64,000 bases of DNA from Geosiphon pyriformis (Eukaryota; Glomeromycota; Glomeromycetes; Archaeosporales; Geosiphonaceae): contig JAAOMT010000213.1 in the NCBI GenBank assembly GCA_016748015.1, positions 238,529 through 302,528 of the forward strand. The letters are read 5' to 3'. The notes under the pieces are model-generated. The model made no database searches, had not been told where the DNA came from, and worked only from the letters and a program-made list of their open reading frames with translations. Positions 23,451-35,533 of this stretch are shown here, one piece after another. Both the position numbers and the translations under genes were made by a program. Each line of letters opens with the position of its first letter. Position 1 is the first letter of the stretch.

Positions 23451-24426
23451 CTAATCAAAAATTTATTGAAAAATATAATTAATATGTAATAATACAAAAT
23501 AATACAGAATAATATAAAATAACATAAAATAATATACAATAATGCAAAATAATACAAAATAACTAACAATAATTAATTATAACATAAAAAAGCAAAACAA
23601 TAACTAATTAACAAGCAATAGTTAATAATAATAAACAATTAAAAGCAATTTTGTAAAATTAAAAAATATATATAAAAATAAATAATTATAATAAACAGAA
23701 AAAAACAGAATTGAATTTACTTTAGTACTTAATAATATCTTTAGATCTATTATTTTTATTATATTTTTTTATATTTTTTATTATTTAAATAAAAATATTA
23801 TTAATTTATTTAAACTTATAATTTTGAAAACTTGTTATTGAAATTTGATTTTTCATTAAAATTAGTTATTTCTATTCTAAACCAAATATAATTAGCATAA
23901 AAACTTTTGATTCTTAATGACTTAAATTAATTATTTTTGATTATAACAATTAATAAAAAACTAATTTTTTTATTTTTTTAAAGAGTAGTAATATTGAAAA
24001 TTAATTGTCTTGAAATTAATCTTTATAATAATTTGGTAAAAAAAAAAGCTTTCTCTAAAGTATTAAATATTAACTTTATCTTATTAACTTATTAAAAAAA
24101 CAAAAAAATATTATTAAATTTTAACAATTGTAATTAATTAATATAGAATAAAACTATTATAATAATATAATTACTAATACAATATTTATGTATTTTATAA
24201 CTAAAAAACTCAATAAGTAAAACTAAAATTACAACAAAATTTTAAGACTAATAGATTAATTTATTAAAAAACCAAATATAGCTATAAGATTTTTAAGCTT
24301 TTATTTTTACTTTAAAAAAATAGCTTCTATTTTTAAAACTTAAGCACCAAATATTATAATACTATTAACCAAATTTACTTGTAACAATAGTGTTTACTCT
24401 AATACTTGATATTATATTTAAGTTTA
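23451..24426. other. AT-rich desert, no gene seen
   Basis: Nearly pure A/T with short repeats such as AATAATACAAAAT at 23495-23560. It could be the RNase H and integrase end of the fossil Ty3 element, but no relic could be aligned. Confidence 0.35.
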
Positions 24427-24784
24427 AATTAGTTTTAGTTACTTTTTTATTTTATTTGTTGTCTGATTTTGTTAAATTTAAATTAGTTTTAAAAAACAAT
24501 ATTAAGTTGTTTTGTGTAGATTTTGCTTTTAAAGCTTTTTTTAGTTACTGCTATTAAAATTTTTATTAGTAATTCTCTTTTTTTAATTACACTTAAGATT
24601 GCAAAATTTTTTGTAATAACTTTTGGTTTTTTTTTTCTATTTTTGTTGTATTTTATAATGTTTTTTTTAACATATTTTTTAATAATATTAAAAATGTTTT
24701 TGGTATTTTTAGTGTTGTTACTTTAATTAAATTAAAGTTTATTAATTTGTAACAATATGCTGTTGTATTAAAAAAACTTCTTTC
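24427..24784 (+). repeat. Dispersed repeat A, copy 1 (left of LINE-2)
   Basis: About 360 bp matching 32073-32431 in the same orientation over nearly its whole length, e.g. GTCTGATTTTGTTAAATTTA against GTCTGGTTTTGTTAAATTTA and a shared AACATATTTTTTAATAATAT. The T-rich frame inside it (24523-24726) is hydrophobic only because of composition. Its last 28 bases are the left target-site duplication of LINE-2. Confidence 0.8.
24757..24784 (+). repeat. LINE-2 target-site duplication, left
   Basis: Starts ATGCTGTTGT and ends ACTTCTTTC; matches 31592-31621 with a few changes. Confidence 0.75.
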
Positions 24785-24894
24785 TTTTATACATCCCAAA
24801 TTCTCTAAAGAGCACAATTTTGAAAGAAGTTTTTTGTTTTTTCTATCTGTTTTATTTCACTATTTCTTTTACACATAACCTATTTGTTGTGGAT

Positions 24895-26774
24895 ATGGAG
24901 GCTGCCTCTAGTGGCAGTTTGTCAGGTTCGAAGGCCCCCTTGGGTGCTTTCTTTGGTCCTGCTGGTGGCTTCTTTTCACAAAAAAAAAGGGTTTCTCTTC
25001 ACAATGTCAAGCATTCTGGTGTTAAAGGTGGTGTTTTTTTGGCCAAACTTCATTTTGATAGGGGCATATACTCTAATATAGAAAGTGATTCTAATAGTAG
25101 TATTGTTGATGACATCCTGGTTGGTAGTAGTGATAAATCTTTTCTCAGTTCAGCTGCTACTACTCTTAAGGCAAAAAGAGTTAAAAATGGTTTGGTCTGT
25201 GGTTCCCCTCTTGGTTCTCTGGATTATGACATGGATGATGATGATGGTGGTTTCCTCTCTCCTCTTCTTGGTATTTCTTTGGAAAGAAAGTGGTTAGATC
25301 CCAAAATAGTCAAAACTCAGGTGGAAGTTGCTGTGAAAAAATCTTTTGCTTTGGACATTAATCTCTCAGCTGTGAAAGGCAAATCGACTACAGCCAAAAC
25401 TCAGATCATTAGAAAATTGTTTTCGAAAATCAATGGTTTTGGGGGGCCACTACCCCCTCAAAATTTGAAGGGATCATCAGATCAATGTTTATTTCATTAG
25501 AGAGCATGAAAAAAGCCGTCTTATTGGCCAGGGAAAATAATATCATGGTAAACAGTGATCTTAAGAGACAAGAAATTTGTTCAGATCGGGCCGTAGTAAT
25601 CAAAGAAATTCCCATGAACATGCCAAAAAAAATGATAGTTGCTGCAGTATCCGAGTTTGGTCAAGTAGTGTCAATCCGATTGCAATTCATTGGGCTGTGG
25701 CAGAAGGCTGTAGTAGAGTTTGCCAAATCAAGTCAGACAGATCAGTTGGCAGCTAAGTGGTCTTTCTTGATCGGAAAAAATTCAGTGCATGTGACCAAGA
25801 CTGTGGAAGATCATAAGACATGGGCATCTAGAGATCGGTATAAGGCGCTTTTGTTTACTTTGCCAGTAAGAACAATGGCTTATGATCTTGGTGATTTTTT
25901 GGCAAGAGCTGGTGGGAAAACTTGTGTCATAAATTGATCCTTAGACACTGACAATAGAGTTCATTGTGCTGTGGTTTGTTTTGAGAATGACGAGGTATTG
26001 GAGTCTGCATTTTATGCGGAGTCTGTTTTTGGTGGGGTGGAACTTTCTTGGGCTAAATTGGACCTAGTTTAGTGTGAACAGTGTGGAAAACTTGGTTATT
26101 CTGTTCTAAAGTGTGGTGCTGAGATCTCAACTCCTCTTAAACTTTCCAAGTCATTTAAAAGAGTTGTCTTTGATAAAAACCACCTCCAGTTGGCCAAGCT
26201 GTATGTGAAAAAGAGTGTGCCTATTTCTTGACTGGCTGCATTTGGCAGCAAATCATGGGCCCAGGTTGTTTCTCTGGTATCTTCGTCTAATGGTCTTCAC
26301 TTTGGTTCTGGTTCTGGTTTTGGCTTTTCTTCTGGTGCCTCAGGTGTGATTAGTCACTTGTCTTCTGTGGTTCCTGTTTATTCAATTTTGGAAACTCGTC
26401 TCGCTTTTTTGGAGTGTTTTTTGGAACTTTTCACAGATAGGGTGTCTGGTATTGTAAACAAACTTGACAATTTAAGCCTGGTGCCTATAACTTTCATTTC
26501 CTCTTCTTAGCCCTTGGTTATTCCTGTTATGGCAAATATGAAGATTGGTTCGGATATGGTTCTGGATGATTTTAAGCCTGTGGTTCTTCCTCCCTTTTCA
26601 GTTTTCTCTGGTGTCTCAAATTTGGGTTTGAGTGGTTCAAAAATTTTGACTTCAAAAGTGGGCTTTTTGGAGTTGAAGTTGATGGCGCTCAAAGCTTTGG
26701 TTTGTTTGGTATTGGAGAAGTTAAATCAGATGTGTGCTGGTTCGGGTTTTGCAGTCTCTTCTTTATCTCAATGA
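24895..26774 (+). pseudogene. LINE-2 ORF1 (RRM-like plus zinc knuckle, broken)
   Basis: Likely start ATG 24895 (MEAASSGSLSGSKAP). It has an acidic Asp-rich stretch (DYDMDDDDGG), a conserved FALDINLSAVKGK segment, then a frame change at a G-run (25441-25446, one G fewer than the frame requires) before an RRM-like domain (VVIKEIPMNMPKKMIVAAV...FGQVVSIRLQFIGLWQKAVVEF) and a second conserved block (WASRDRYKALLFTLP). The zinc knuckle near 26078-26120 reads CEQCGKLGYSVLKC, where the usual His is Tyr. The C-terminus ends at TGA 26772-26774, overlapping the ORF2 start. ORF1 proteins of this kind bind element RNA. Confidence 0.82.
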
Positions 26775-29700
26775 ACAGTTTGGTTTGGAGAATTGTGACA
26801 TGTAATGTGAAGGGCATGAATATTCTTGCCAAACAGGACAATGTAGTTAGATGGCACATGGACTCTGGAAATGACATTTTTATCATTATGGAGACAAAGT
26901 TAAAATCTGGTGTTAAGCCGTGAATCATGAATAAGTTCTCTGGTGTTTGCATTTTCACATTAAGGCTTGATACAGGTTCTTCTGATGCTGGCGTGGCTGT
27001 TATTATGAACTCTTCTGTGGCTCGGCATGTTTCAAAGATCAATGAAATTCCTGGTCAGTTGATTTCAATTAGGCTCTTGTTTAAGGACAAACTTTTGGTT
27101 ACAATCTTGGGTATCTATGCAGATGTATCTGCTGGTGTGCGATTTGGTCAAGCTCTTACTGTCAACTTCTTGATTACTAGTGCTATCAACTCAAGTTCTT
27201 TTGTCATCTTGGGTGGGGACTTCAATGAATCAGATACTAAGAAAAGTGCTAGTCTCAGAAAATGCACGGATCTGAGTCTTGTTAATTCTTTCAAAGAACA
27301 TTTTTTGGCTAGTTCACCTACGTGGAGCAACTCCAGAGGTGTGGAAAAAGTTATTGATTATATTTTTGTTAGTGAAAACTTAGTTTCTGCTCTGATGAAG
27401 TGGAACATTGGCGTGATTACAGAGTTTTTTGACATGGATCATAAGATGATTTCAGTTTCAATTGGATTAAAGGGTCTTCTTAATGCTCAGCTAAATAGTA
27501 TTTACAAACAGGCCAATAGAAACAGATGGAAGTTTGACTTTAAGGATGCTGACCCTTCCAAATGGTTACAGTTTAAGAATAATATGTCTGCTGCTCTGTC
27601 CTTGGTCATAGGCAGTTTTCTGAGTGCTAAGGTTTTCAGTAATTTGGATAAGATGTGAGACGTGTTGTGTGGAGTTATGGTAAGAGCCGTTGATGCTACG
27701 TTTTCTAGGCACTGGTTTAGCAAATTTGACTGTTCAAGAAACAGACATTCATTGAGATTTTTTGGACTTGAATTGTTGGTGGCTAAGGTCATCAAGAGTT
27801 TGAATACAGGTGATAAGCGTAAGTGTGATTGTCTAATCAAGAGGTGGTTTCTGGTCAATTATAAAGAGGCTTTCAAGTTTGATTTTTTGGTTCAAAATAG
27901 GGCTGATTTGATGGAGGTGTTCAAGTATCTGTCTCAGGTTAGGAAGTGTTATAGGAAGTCTAAGTATTATGAATCCAGAATGACAAGGAATACAGTGATT
28001 CAAAGTGCCATTAATAAATGCATAGAGAATTTCAGTTCTAACAAAGGTGGCATAATTAGGAATATTTTGGAGCGGTCTTTTTGTAAGGTTATTTTGGACC
28101 ACTTGGTTATAGGCGATGAACTGGTTTTGGATCTAATTGAGGTAAAAAGCAGAGTCAACAGTATCATGGTTAACTGGATGAGGGAGTGTATTTCATCTTT
28201 AGTGATGTCTTCCAAATGGGCCCACCAATATGCGCCTTTGGATTATGTGAAAGATGATGCCTTCTCTAATATTATGAATGACATCTATTTCAGTAAATTG
28301 GTGAATGTGATTTTGGGTCTACTTAATGGCAAAGTGGCTGGCCTGTCTGGTATCTCTAACGAGCTATAGAAACATTGTGGTGATGATATGCTTGAGTGTT
28401 TGTTGGGTTTCTTAAATTCTTGCCTAAATATCAGTGAGATTCCGGCTCTTTGGAAAAGAGCTTGGGTTTCTATGATTCCCAAACCATATGAATGGAATGG
28501 CATTCTTACAAATACAAGGCCCATTGCGTTAATCAAAACAGCCAGAAAGATATTTTCTAAATTATTGTCTGACCGTATTTCTTTGGTCTGTTTCAGATTT
28601 GATGTTTTCCAGAGTGACAATTTCTCAGTCCTAAAGGGTACTTCCACTCAATCTCCAGTTTTTGCTGTTGGTTTGATTGTGGAGGATGCTCTGAAGAAAA
28701 ATAGAGAGGTTTGGTTGGTATTGCAGGATATGCATAAGGCCTATGATTCTGTTGGTTGGCAGCAGTTGGAAGCCAGTTTGAAGTGGATCAAAATGTGTGA
28801 CAGATTTGTGTTGTTTTTCGGAAACTTACATGTAGGCAGGATTAATAGAGTGATAACTGATTTTGGCCTCTTGGATGGATATTGTGTGCTGGATAGTTTG
28901 GATCAAAAAGAAGTCTTCTCTCCTCTCTTGTGGAGGATTTTTTATGACCCTTTGTTATGCGAGGTTAAGGATCATAAACATTTATATGGTTACAGAATCA
29001 ATACCAACTTTGTAACAAAATCTGGCTATATTGAATCTAGTGGTAGTTGGTCTTCATTTTTTGTGGCAGGTGCATTTGTGGATGATACTATCTGAATTGG
29101 TAATGGTCAGGCATTGACACAACATATTTTGGATATTGCAGGCAAATTTTTTGAGGTCAATGATATTGCAATTAACAGTGAAAAAACTGTGGCAATTCCT
29201 ATCAACAAAAGAGTTTCAGATGCATCTCTGCATATTAATGGACTATCTATCTCTATTGCTAAACAGAGTGAGGCTCATAGATATCTGGGCATTTTTTTGT
29301 CGACTAACAGGTTGTCTAAGCCCAGTTTAGCCAAAGCTCAATCGGATGTTAGGTTCTTTTCCAATATGGTTCTCAGGAAAGCTTTGACAGATAAACAATT
29401 TGTGTACTTGGTGTCTTCAGTTCTGCAATCCATTGTCAGCTATTGCACATAATTCAGCTTTGTTTCTAAGAGTGTTTGCTTGAAATGGGATGTTATGTTG
29501 AGAAAGAGTCTCAAATTTAAAGCGAATTTGCCTCAAGATTTTTTCAGTGAGGCTTTACATTATCCCTCTCTTTATGGCATAAGGACTTTTGAACAGATTT
29601 AGGCTGAAGAGAAGGTGGCTTCATTGGTTTGGTTCTCAAATGCGTCTGGTATTCTGGGACATTTATTTAAACACCATTTTTTGGATCTACAGATATTAGA

Positions 29701-31456
29701 GTGGGCTCTGTTAAACCTTTTGCGACATCCTATTAAGTTGAGAGTTAGTCCCTCTAACAATTTTCTTGCTGTTATGATTAGAATTTTTTTGGACAATGAT
29801 ATATATCTGGCCAACAATTTGCTTTGTGCTTTTCATGGTGCTGGTCACTTCTCTGTGTTGACAATCTTGGGTAGCTCCTTTTATTTTGGTGTGGTCCCCT
29901 CTTTAAAGTGTTTTGGTGTTGTCTTTGGTGACAGATTATTGAGCAAAGATGGATCAGTTCTCAGTTGGAGGACTTTTTACCACTGAAAGAGACTAAGTTC
30001 CAGGGGTCCTGTACCCTTGTGGTACTCCAAAGTTTCTGCATACATGGATGATCACTGTCTCATTCCTGGTGGTCTGTCCACAGTCTCTAGTGGCTCAAAC
30101 TTTTTTGATTTGGAAAGATATTTGGTTGTTCGGGAATGTTTACATGAATCCTGGTCTGATGTCTTTACAGTGTATACTGATGGTTCTCTGTCTTATTTGA
30201 GCACTGCCGAGATTGTGGGTGGGGCTGCAGCTTATTTTCCTGATGCTGGTATGAGTATTGGCGTTGAGGTCAATGGGTTGCTTTCTTCTACTATGGCTGA
30301 ACTTCATGCTGTTGTCCTGGCACTGGAATGTGTTCCTTTTTCATGCTCAGTTGTTATTAACACCAATAGTCAGGCTACTATTGATGCATGTGCTTCAGAA
30401 TTGGGTTTAATTGCTCCTGATTTCAGGAACAAATGTTGGGTGGAGAGGTGTTATATTCGCAAGTTGATCGAGGATAAAGACTTTTCTGTTGGGTGGATGA
30501 AAGTGAAGAGCCATTTGGGTGATGCTCACAATGACAAGGCTAATGCTTTGGCTGGATGTGCTGCTCACTCCAATTTGTCTCTTCCTATGTGTGTTCAAGA
30601 AAAGTATGTCATGGCTCGTGGTCAGGTTGTCTTGGACAATGCTCGACATTTTGTTCAGGATATTTATAGGTCTATCTGTCGTGCTCAATGGAAGGCTGGT
30701 CCTGGCTCTGTGGTGATTGATGAAGAGTTGATTGTGAGAGTTGATTGGAAGTGTATGGTTTCAGTTTGGCACTTGAACTCTCATATGCTGTTGGGTTTTA
30801 TAAGCCAAGCTTTAACTGTTCTCCATACCTATTTAATGAAAGTGGTCCATAGGAAGTTACTAGTTGCCGTTCATAAAAGGTTATATGATAAATGTTATTC
30901 TGGGGTTTTCTGTTTGATGTGTGGTAATGTTAAATTGTCAGATTATGTGTTTACTTGTCAAAGTGAGACAGCTGTACGTGCTGATATTTTGTTGGGCAGG
31001 ACCACTTTTTGGAAGTCATTGCTGGTGGGCTGCTCTTTGGCATCCTCTCTTATGTTGCATACTCTGTTTGCTGGTTGTCATGATTCAGAGGTGTATATGC
31101 AATTATGTAAAGGCTTTGTACTAAGAGAATGGGTCAATGAAGCTACTGCATATTTCAAGGATCATAATTGGGCTGTTTTGGTGGTGGCTAATTTTGTTTG
31201 ACACCTGGCAGAAAAACACCAGTGTGGTTTGTGGTTATCCAGAGCTAAGTTTAAAGTAAACATGGAACATTGTGGTTTGGTTTGTGCTTCGGAAATTCCC
31301 ATTGGTCTTTCAGTTAATTCTATTAAACATTTGTCTGGTAAAATTGTTTGTCTTCTTGGAATTGATGAGGAGTTTGCCATCAGTTTTGGTTTGTGCAAGA
31401 CTAATCTTTTTTTTTCTGGTATTTGTGATAGTGTCAAAGTTTACGTAGGTGTGTAG
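26771..31456 (+). pseudogene. LINE-2 ORF2 (endonuclease-RT-RNase H), one frame with 8 stops
   Basis: ATG 26771 (MNSLVWRIVTCNVKGMN) to TAG 31454-31456, 1,562 codons in one unbroken frame interrupted by stops at 26921, 27656, 28367, 29093, 29450, 29600, 29984 and 31199. Apurinic-endonuclease-like domain: TCNVKG, METKLK, VILGGDFNES, DMDHKMISVS (catalytic residues present). RT: WVSMIPKPYEWNG, NTRPIALIKTARKI, VLQDMHKAYDSVGW, FVDDTI followed by TGA where Trp is expected, YLGIFLSTNRLSKPS. RNase H: VYTDGSL, AELHAVVLALE, INTNSQATIDA (Asn where a catalytic Asp is usual). The C-terminal Cys motif CLMCGNVKLSDYVFTC has Tyr for His. Every stop stands at a Trp, Gln or Arg position of sister copies. Confidence 0.9.
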
Positions 31457-31591
31457 TGTTGCCTAGATTGGCCTGAGTGGCTAGTCACATATAGCAAATG
31501 CGTAAGCCACATTTAATTAGATTCACTTAGCTTGTATCTGTATATTAGATAGTGGTTGAACTACACTCGTTAAATGAAATATAAAAAAAAA

Positions 31592-31621
31592 ATGCTGTTG
31601 TTAATTTAAGAACTTTTTTTC
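31592..31621 (+). repeat. LINE-2 target-site duplication, right
   Basis: Directly follows the A-run at the LINE-2 3' end; starts ATGCTGTTGT, ends with AACTTTTTTTC. The sequence continues as the B segment. Confidence 0.75.
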
Positions 31622-32072
31622 TGTTATTGTTGTTTTTAATAATTGGTTTATGTTAATAAAAAAAGACAATATTCAAAATATTTTCTTTTTTAACCAAAAA
31701 AAATAAAAATTTTATTGTAAAAATTAGAAAAACATTAAAAATTATTAACTTTCTATATTTTTAAATTAGAAAAACATATTAAGTAATTGTAAGAATAGTC
31801 TTAAAAAAAATCTTAATACAGCAAATAAATTTCAGTTTAGTCTTTGAAAAAAAGTATATAAATATATATAATAATTAGAAATTAAAAAATAATTTATATT
31901 ATAATATCAAAGAAAAAGCTTTTAGTATAAAATCAGTATTATTATATAAATAAAATTAAAAAATTTATAAAAAACTGATTGCAATTAAAACAGAAAAATT
32001 AATATTTAATATACCAAGAAAATTATTTTATAATAGTAGTTTCTAATTTAATATTTAATTATATTTTAAATT
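31622..32072. other. AT-rich spacer including repeat segment B
   Basis: The first 45 bases (to about 31665, GTTTTTAATAATTGG...) match 32437-32485, the sequence after repeat A copy 2. The rest is A/T-rich without coding relics I can name. Confidence 0.5.
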
Positions 32073-32485
32073 AAATTGGTCTTAATTAATTTTTTGTTTA
32101 AATTATTGTCTGGTTTTGTTAAATTTAAGTTAGTTTTAAAAAACAGTATTAAGTTGTTTTGTATGAACTTTGTTTTCAAGTTTTCTTTAGTTATTGTTAT
32201 TAAAATTATTATTATTAATTATTTTTTTTGATTATATTTAAAATTGCAAAATTTTTTGTGATGGCTTTTGGTTTCTTTTTTTTTTACTTTTGTTGTATTT
32301 TATAATATTTTTTTTAACATATTTTTTAATAATATTAAAAATGTTTTAAGTATTTTTGGTGTTATTATTTTAATTAAATTAATATTTGTTAATATGTAAT
32401 AATATATTGTTATTTATTTCAAAAAAAATTTCTTGTTGTTACTGTTTTTAATAATTGATTTATGCTAATTAAAAAAATAAGATTA
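32073..32485 (+). repeat. Dispersed repeat A-B, copy 2 (uninterrupted)
   Basis: Matches 24427-24784 and then runs straight into the B segment, which in copy 1 lies on the far side of LINE-2 (31605-31665). It therefore represents the state before the LINE-2 insertion. About three quarters of positions agree; differences are mostly transitions. Confidence 0.75.
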
Positions 32486-33239
32486 AAATTTTTTTTTTAT
32501 TATCTTTAAATTTTTGAATATCTTAAATTTTGGTATTCTAAAAACTAGTATTTTACATAAGAATTGTATTTTATAAACAATTTTTAAATATTGTTACTAC
32601 TATAAGTATTAGAATTTAAATTATTTAACTATAAATTATAAAGTACTTTTATTATTGTTTCTTAAATTTGTTTTTAAGTTCACTAATAGTTTTATTGCTT
32701 TTTTTATTTTTATTAATACAAATTTTATATTAAAGTTGTTGTTTTTATAATTTTTTTTTGTTACTTTTTTTGTTGTTTTTATTATTGTTTTTAAAATTAA
32801 ATTTAGATTAAATTCTTTAAAATTTCAGATCTTAAATTTGGCTTTTTTAATTAAGTTTGTTGTTAAATTAATTAGTTTATTAATTATATTAGTTATTATT
32901 CTTTTGAATACTTTTTTTGTTGTATATATAGAATTTAAAAATATGGTTATAACTGTTTAAAATAAAATATCTACTTTTGATAAAATTTTAAACAAGGTTA
33001 ATATTAAAAAAATTAAAATTAAAACTAATATAATATTAAAATTAACTTAATAAATAATATTAATAATATGTTAAATAAAAATATTTATTTTTAGTTAATA
33101 GCTCTTTAAAAACATTAATTTTTTAAAATTAAGTAAGTTCAGATAAAATTGTTAAATAATTAAGTAATTTAATTATAAATAATAATTTTTTAATTGTAAT
33201 TATGTATAAATATTTTTTCAAAATAGATTTTCTTTTTAA

Positions 33240-33390
33240 ATTCAATATAATTTGGCTTAAATTAAATTTATATCTAGTTATATATAAAAAATATGTAAAT
33301 CATACTTAATTTAAGATATTTAGATTTTTGTATTATTAAGTTGTAATTGAATTTATATGCTAAATAAATAAATAAAAAATATATATATTT
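33240..33390 (+). repeat. Fossil LINE 3' tail
   Basis: TTTGGCTTAAATTAAATTT...AAATCATACTTAATTTAAGAT...GCTAAATAAATAAATAAA follows the LINE-1 tail (21890-22018) base for base apart from transitions. Confidence 0.7.
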
Positions 33391-34249
33391 TGTAACTAAT
33401 TATAATTTTATAAATAAATTTAACCAATTTAATTATTAAAGTTTTTATATTATTAAATATTAACAAAATTTTATTAACTTAATTTTTAAATATATTATTT
33501 TTATTTATTATAATATTTATTAATATTCAAAAACAAAAACTAAAACACAAAAAAAATACTTGAATTTACACCAATTAAAAATTATTAAAATAGTTTAAAT
33601 TTAGCTTGTTATTAAATATTATTTTAATAAAATACCAAAATTACCAAAAATTATTTTATTATTAGTTTAATTGCTTTTTGGTAATTTACTTTGTTTTTTG
33701 TGCTTTTAGTAGAAATTGATTATTATTCCTTAAATAAAATTTTAAGCTGGTTTTTGCTTAAAAACAAATAATAATAACTTTATAATTTTTTTTGCTTTAT
33801 AAATATTTTTTATAACTCTTATTTTTTTTTTTTTATGTATATATTGAAATAAACCTATATAATTAATATTAAACTTATATTATTAGTAATAATATTAATA
33901 TTTAATAATAATACTTAAATTTATAATATTATAAAATAATAATATTTTTTTGGTTTTATATATTAAATTAAAAAAAATGTTTATAATTTATAAAAATGTT
34001 GTTTTTAAAAAAGTTATTAATAAAATAAGTAAAAAATTGGTAAACTTAAAACAAAATATAAAATTAAAAATAATAAAATATAAGTGTTTTAAATAATAAA
34101 ATTAATAAAAAAATATTTGCTTTTTAAAAGTATTAAATACTTAATATTAGATTATATACAAATAAAATTGCCAAATAAATAAATAATATAATTAAAAATA
34201 GTTGTATATTAGATATTTATATAATAAAATGTTTTTTCAAAATAATTTT

Positions 34250-34377
34250 TTTATTAAATTTAATATAGTCTTAGCTTAAACTGAATTTATGTTTAATTTA
34301 TATGTAAGTTATATTTATTTTGAAACTTATTTTATATTGTAATAGATAATAATTAAACTTAGCATATTAAAAAAATT
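34250..34377 (+). repeat. Fossil LINE 3' tail
   Basis: AATATAGTCTTAGCTTAAACTG to CTTAGCATATTAAAAAAA: a second relic of the same tail. Confidence 0.6.
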
Positions 34378-34384
34378 GTTACAG

Positions 34385-34520
34385 TATTTAATATAATATA
34401 GTATTAATATAAATTTAAATAATTGGCTACATATAATTTAAATCTAATATGTATTATTTTTGTTATATATTATTAGATTATAATTAATTAACACAATTAA
34501 AATAAGTTGATTTTTTTAAT
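34385..34520 (+). repeat. Fossil LINE 3' tail
   Basis: ATAGTATTAATATAAATTT, then AATTGGCTACATATAATTT, ending near TAATTAACACAATTAAAAT: a third relic directly behind the second. Confidence 0.55.
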
Positions 34521-34700
34521 AAATAAAACCTAATAAAAACAAATTTAATGCAAAAATAAAAAATTTTAGTAAATTTGTAATAAATCTATATTTTTTTAAA
34601 TATAATAAAATAGATAAGTATTATAAGCTTTTAATAGATGTAAATTTTAAATTCTAATGTAATTACATGTTATGTTTGATTAAATAATCGACTAAAATTA

Positions 34701-35533
34701 AGCCCATTTATATACTATTCATGTTGAATTCGTACCAAATATTAAGCCCAAAACATCATAATTATACTAATTTCACAAAATTCAAGCTTTGCACGTGAAT
34801 ATCTGCTGTGAATATATTCTTCCTTTTAACGATCAAGAATATTGTAAGCCAATAATTATCTATATTTAAGCCGCACAAGACTAATATTTTAACGAGAATC
34901 TATGAGATTTAAATGGAAAGAAACAACCCACATAATTCTCAAATAAATTAATCCCCTCATCTTATTTTTGCCTCATACTCTGTTGTCAGCATCTAGTTGA
35001 GATAGGTTCATTAAATATATCCGCAACATTTTTTAACTTATAAAAAATTGAATGATTTAGTCTCCCAATGATAATCAACGCATCAAGAAACCAACAAAAA
35101 CAAGATTAAAGAAATTTATACGATTCTCTGTCAGGTGAAGGAGGCCAGAGGCTCTGAACGCGTGTTCCGATGATCCGCCGTGGGTAGGAGCAAGAAAAAA
35201 TGTGTTCAAGTGCCTTTGAGAGTTTAGGTGCTTTTGTTTTTGTTTAGTTTTGTCGCATAAGAAATAAAAACAAACAGAAAAACAAAAAGGAAAACTTTTT
35301 TCTTTGCTGCTTAGTCGGAATTTTTGACTTTGCTCATCTCTAAAAAGAGAGAAAAAACTGTCAAGTAAGTAGCGTGCGCAGCCGCGCACCGTTTTTTACA
35401 CCCAATGACCACTCGCCACCCCCATTTCTCTTGATTGAATAGTTTGATTCGAAACGAACAACAAGAATCGCTTATCAAACAACCCAGCCATTTAATAGAA
35501 CTCGATAATAAATAAGATTAGAACTTTTTTATG
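34701..35533. other. Downstream region of the KHDC4-like gene, no gene seen
   Basis: Composition changes to normal gene-island values. It holds the 3' untranslated region of the minus-strand gene and some GC-rich pieces (e.g. around 35155-35180 and 35370-35395). A minus-strand frame at 35075-35389 has no recognisable domain and I do not accept it. A CACGTG occurs at 34792-34797. Confidence 0.5.

Larger units (their letters stand above)
24785..31591 (+). mobile_element. LINE-2: full-length non-LTR retrotransposon with target duplications
   Basis: About 6.8 kb, flanked by similar 28-30 bp direct repeats (24757-24784 and 31592-31621, both beginning ATGCTGTTGT). These are the long variable duplications typical of target-primed reverse transcription. 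It holds ORF1, ORF2 and the family 3' tail with an A-run end. It sits exactly between repeat A copy 1 and the B segment that follows repeat A copy 2 without interruption at 32073-32485, so the empty site is preserved nearby. Base composition is richer in G and C than LINE-1. It is inactive: ORF1 has a frameshift and ORF2 eight in-frame stops. Confidence 0.93.
32486..34700 (+). other. AT-rich desert with stacked fossil LINE 3' ends
   Basis: Three degenerate copies of the LINE 3' tail occur in plus orientation at about 33240-33390, 34250-34377 and 34385-34520. Each keeps the spacing of the tail (relic of TAGTGTTGTC...GGCTT...GGTTACATGTA...TTAAATGAATAAA). Each must be the end of a LINE copy, probably truncated or nested in the next. 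No ORF survives between them. Confidence 0.55.

Noticed and set aside
24523-24726. Very hydrophobic 67-residue ORF, possible membrane protein
   Set aside because: Lies in dispersed repeat A; T-rich DNA gives Phe/Leu/Ile by composition, and the second repeat copy has stops.
26771-31456. TGA read as Trp (variant genetic code) to explain the many in-frame TGA codons
   Set aside because: TAA and TAG also occur at Trp and Gln positions in the same ORFs, and the host genes use TGG for Trp and TGA as normal stops.
35075-35389. Minus-strand ORF of 104 codons downstream of the KHDC4-like gene
   Set aside because: No domain, no splice context joining it to the gene, biased composition; probably 3' untranslated DNA.
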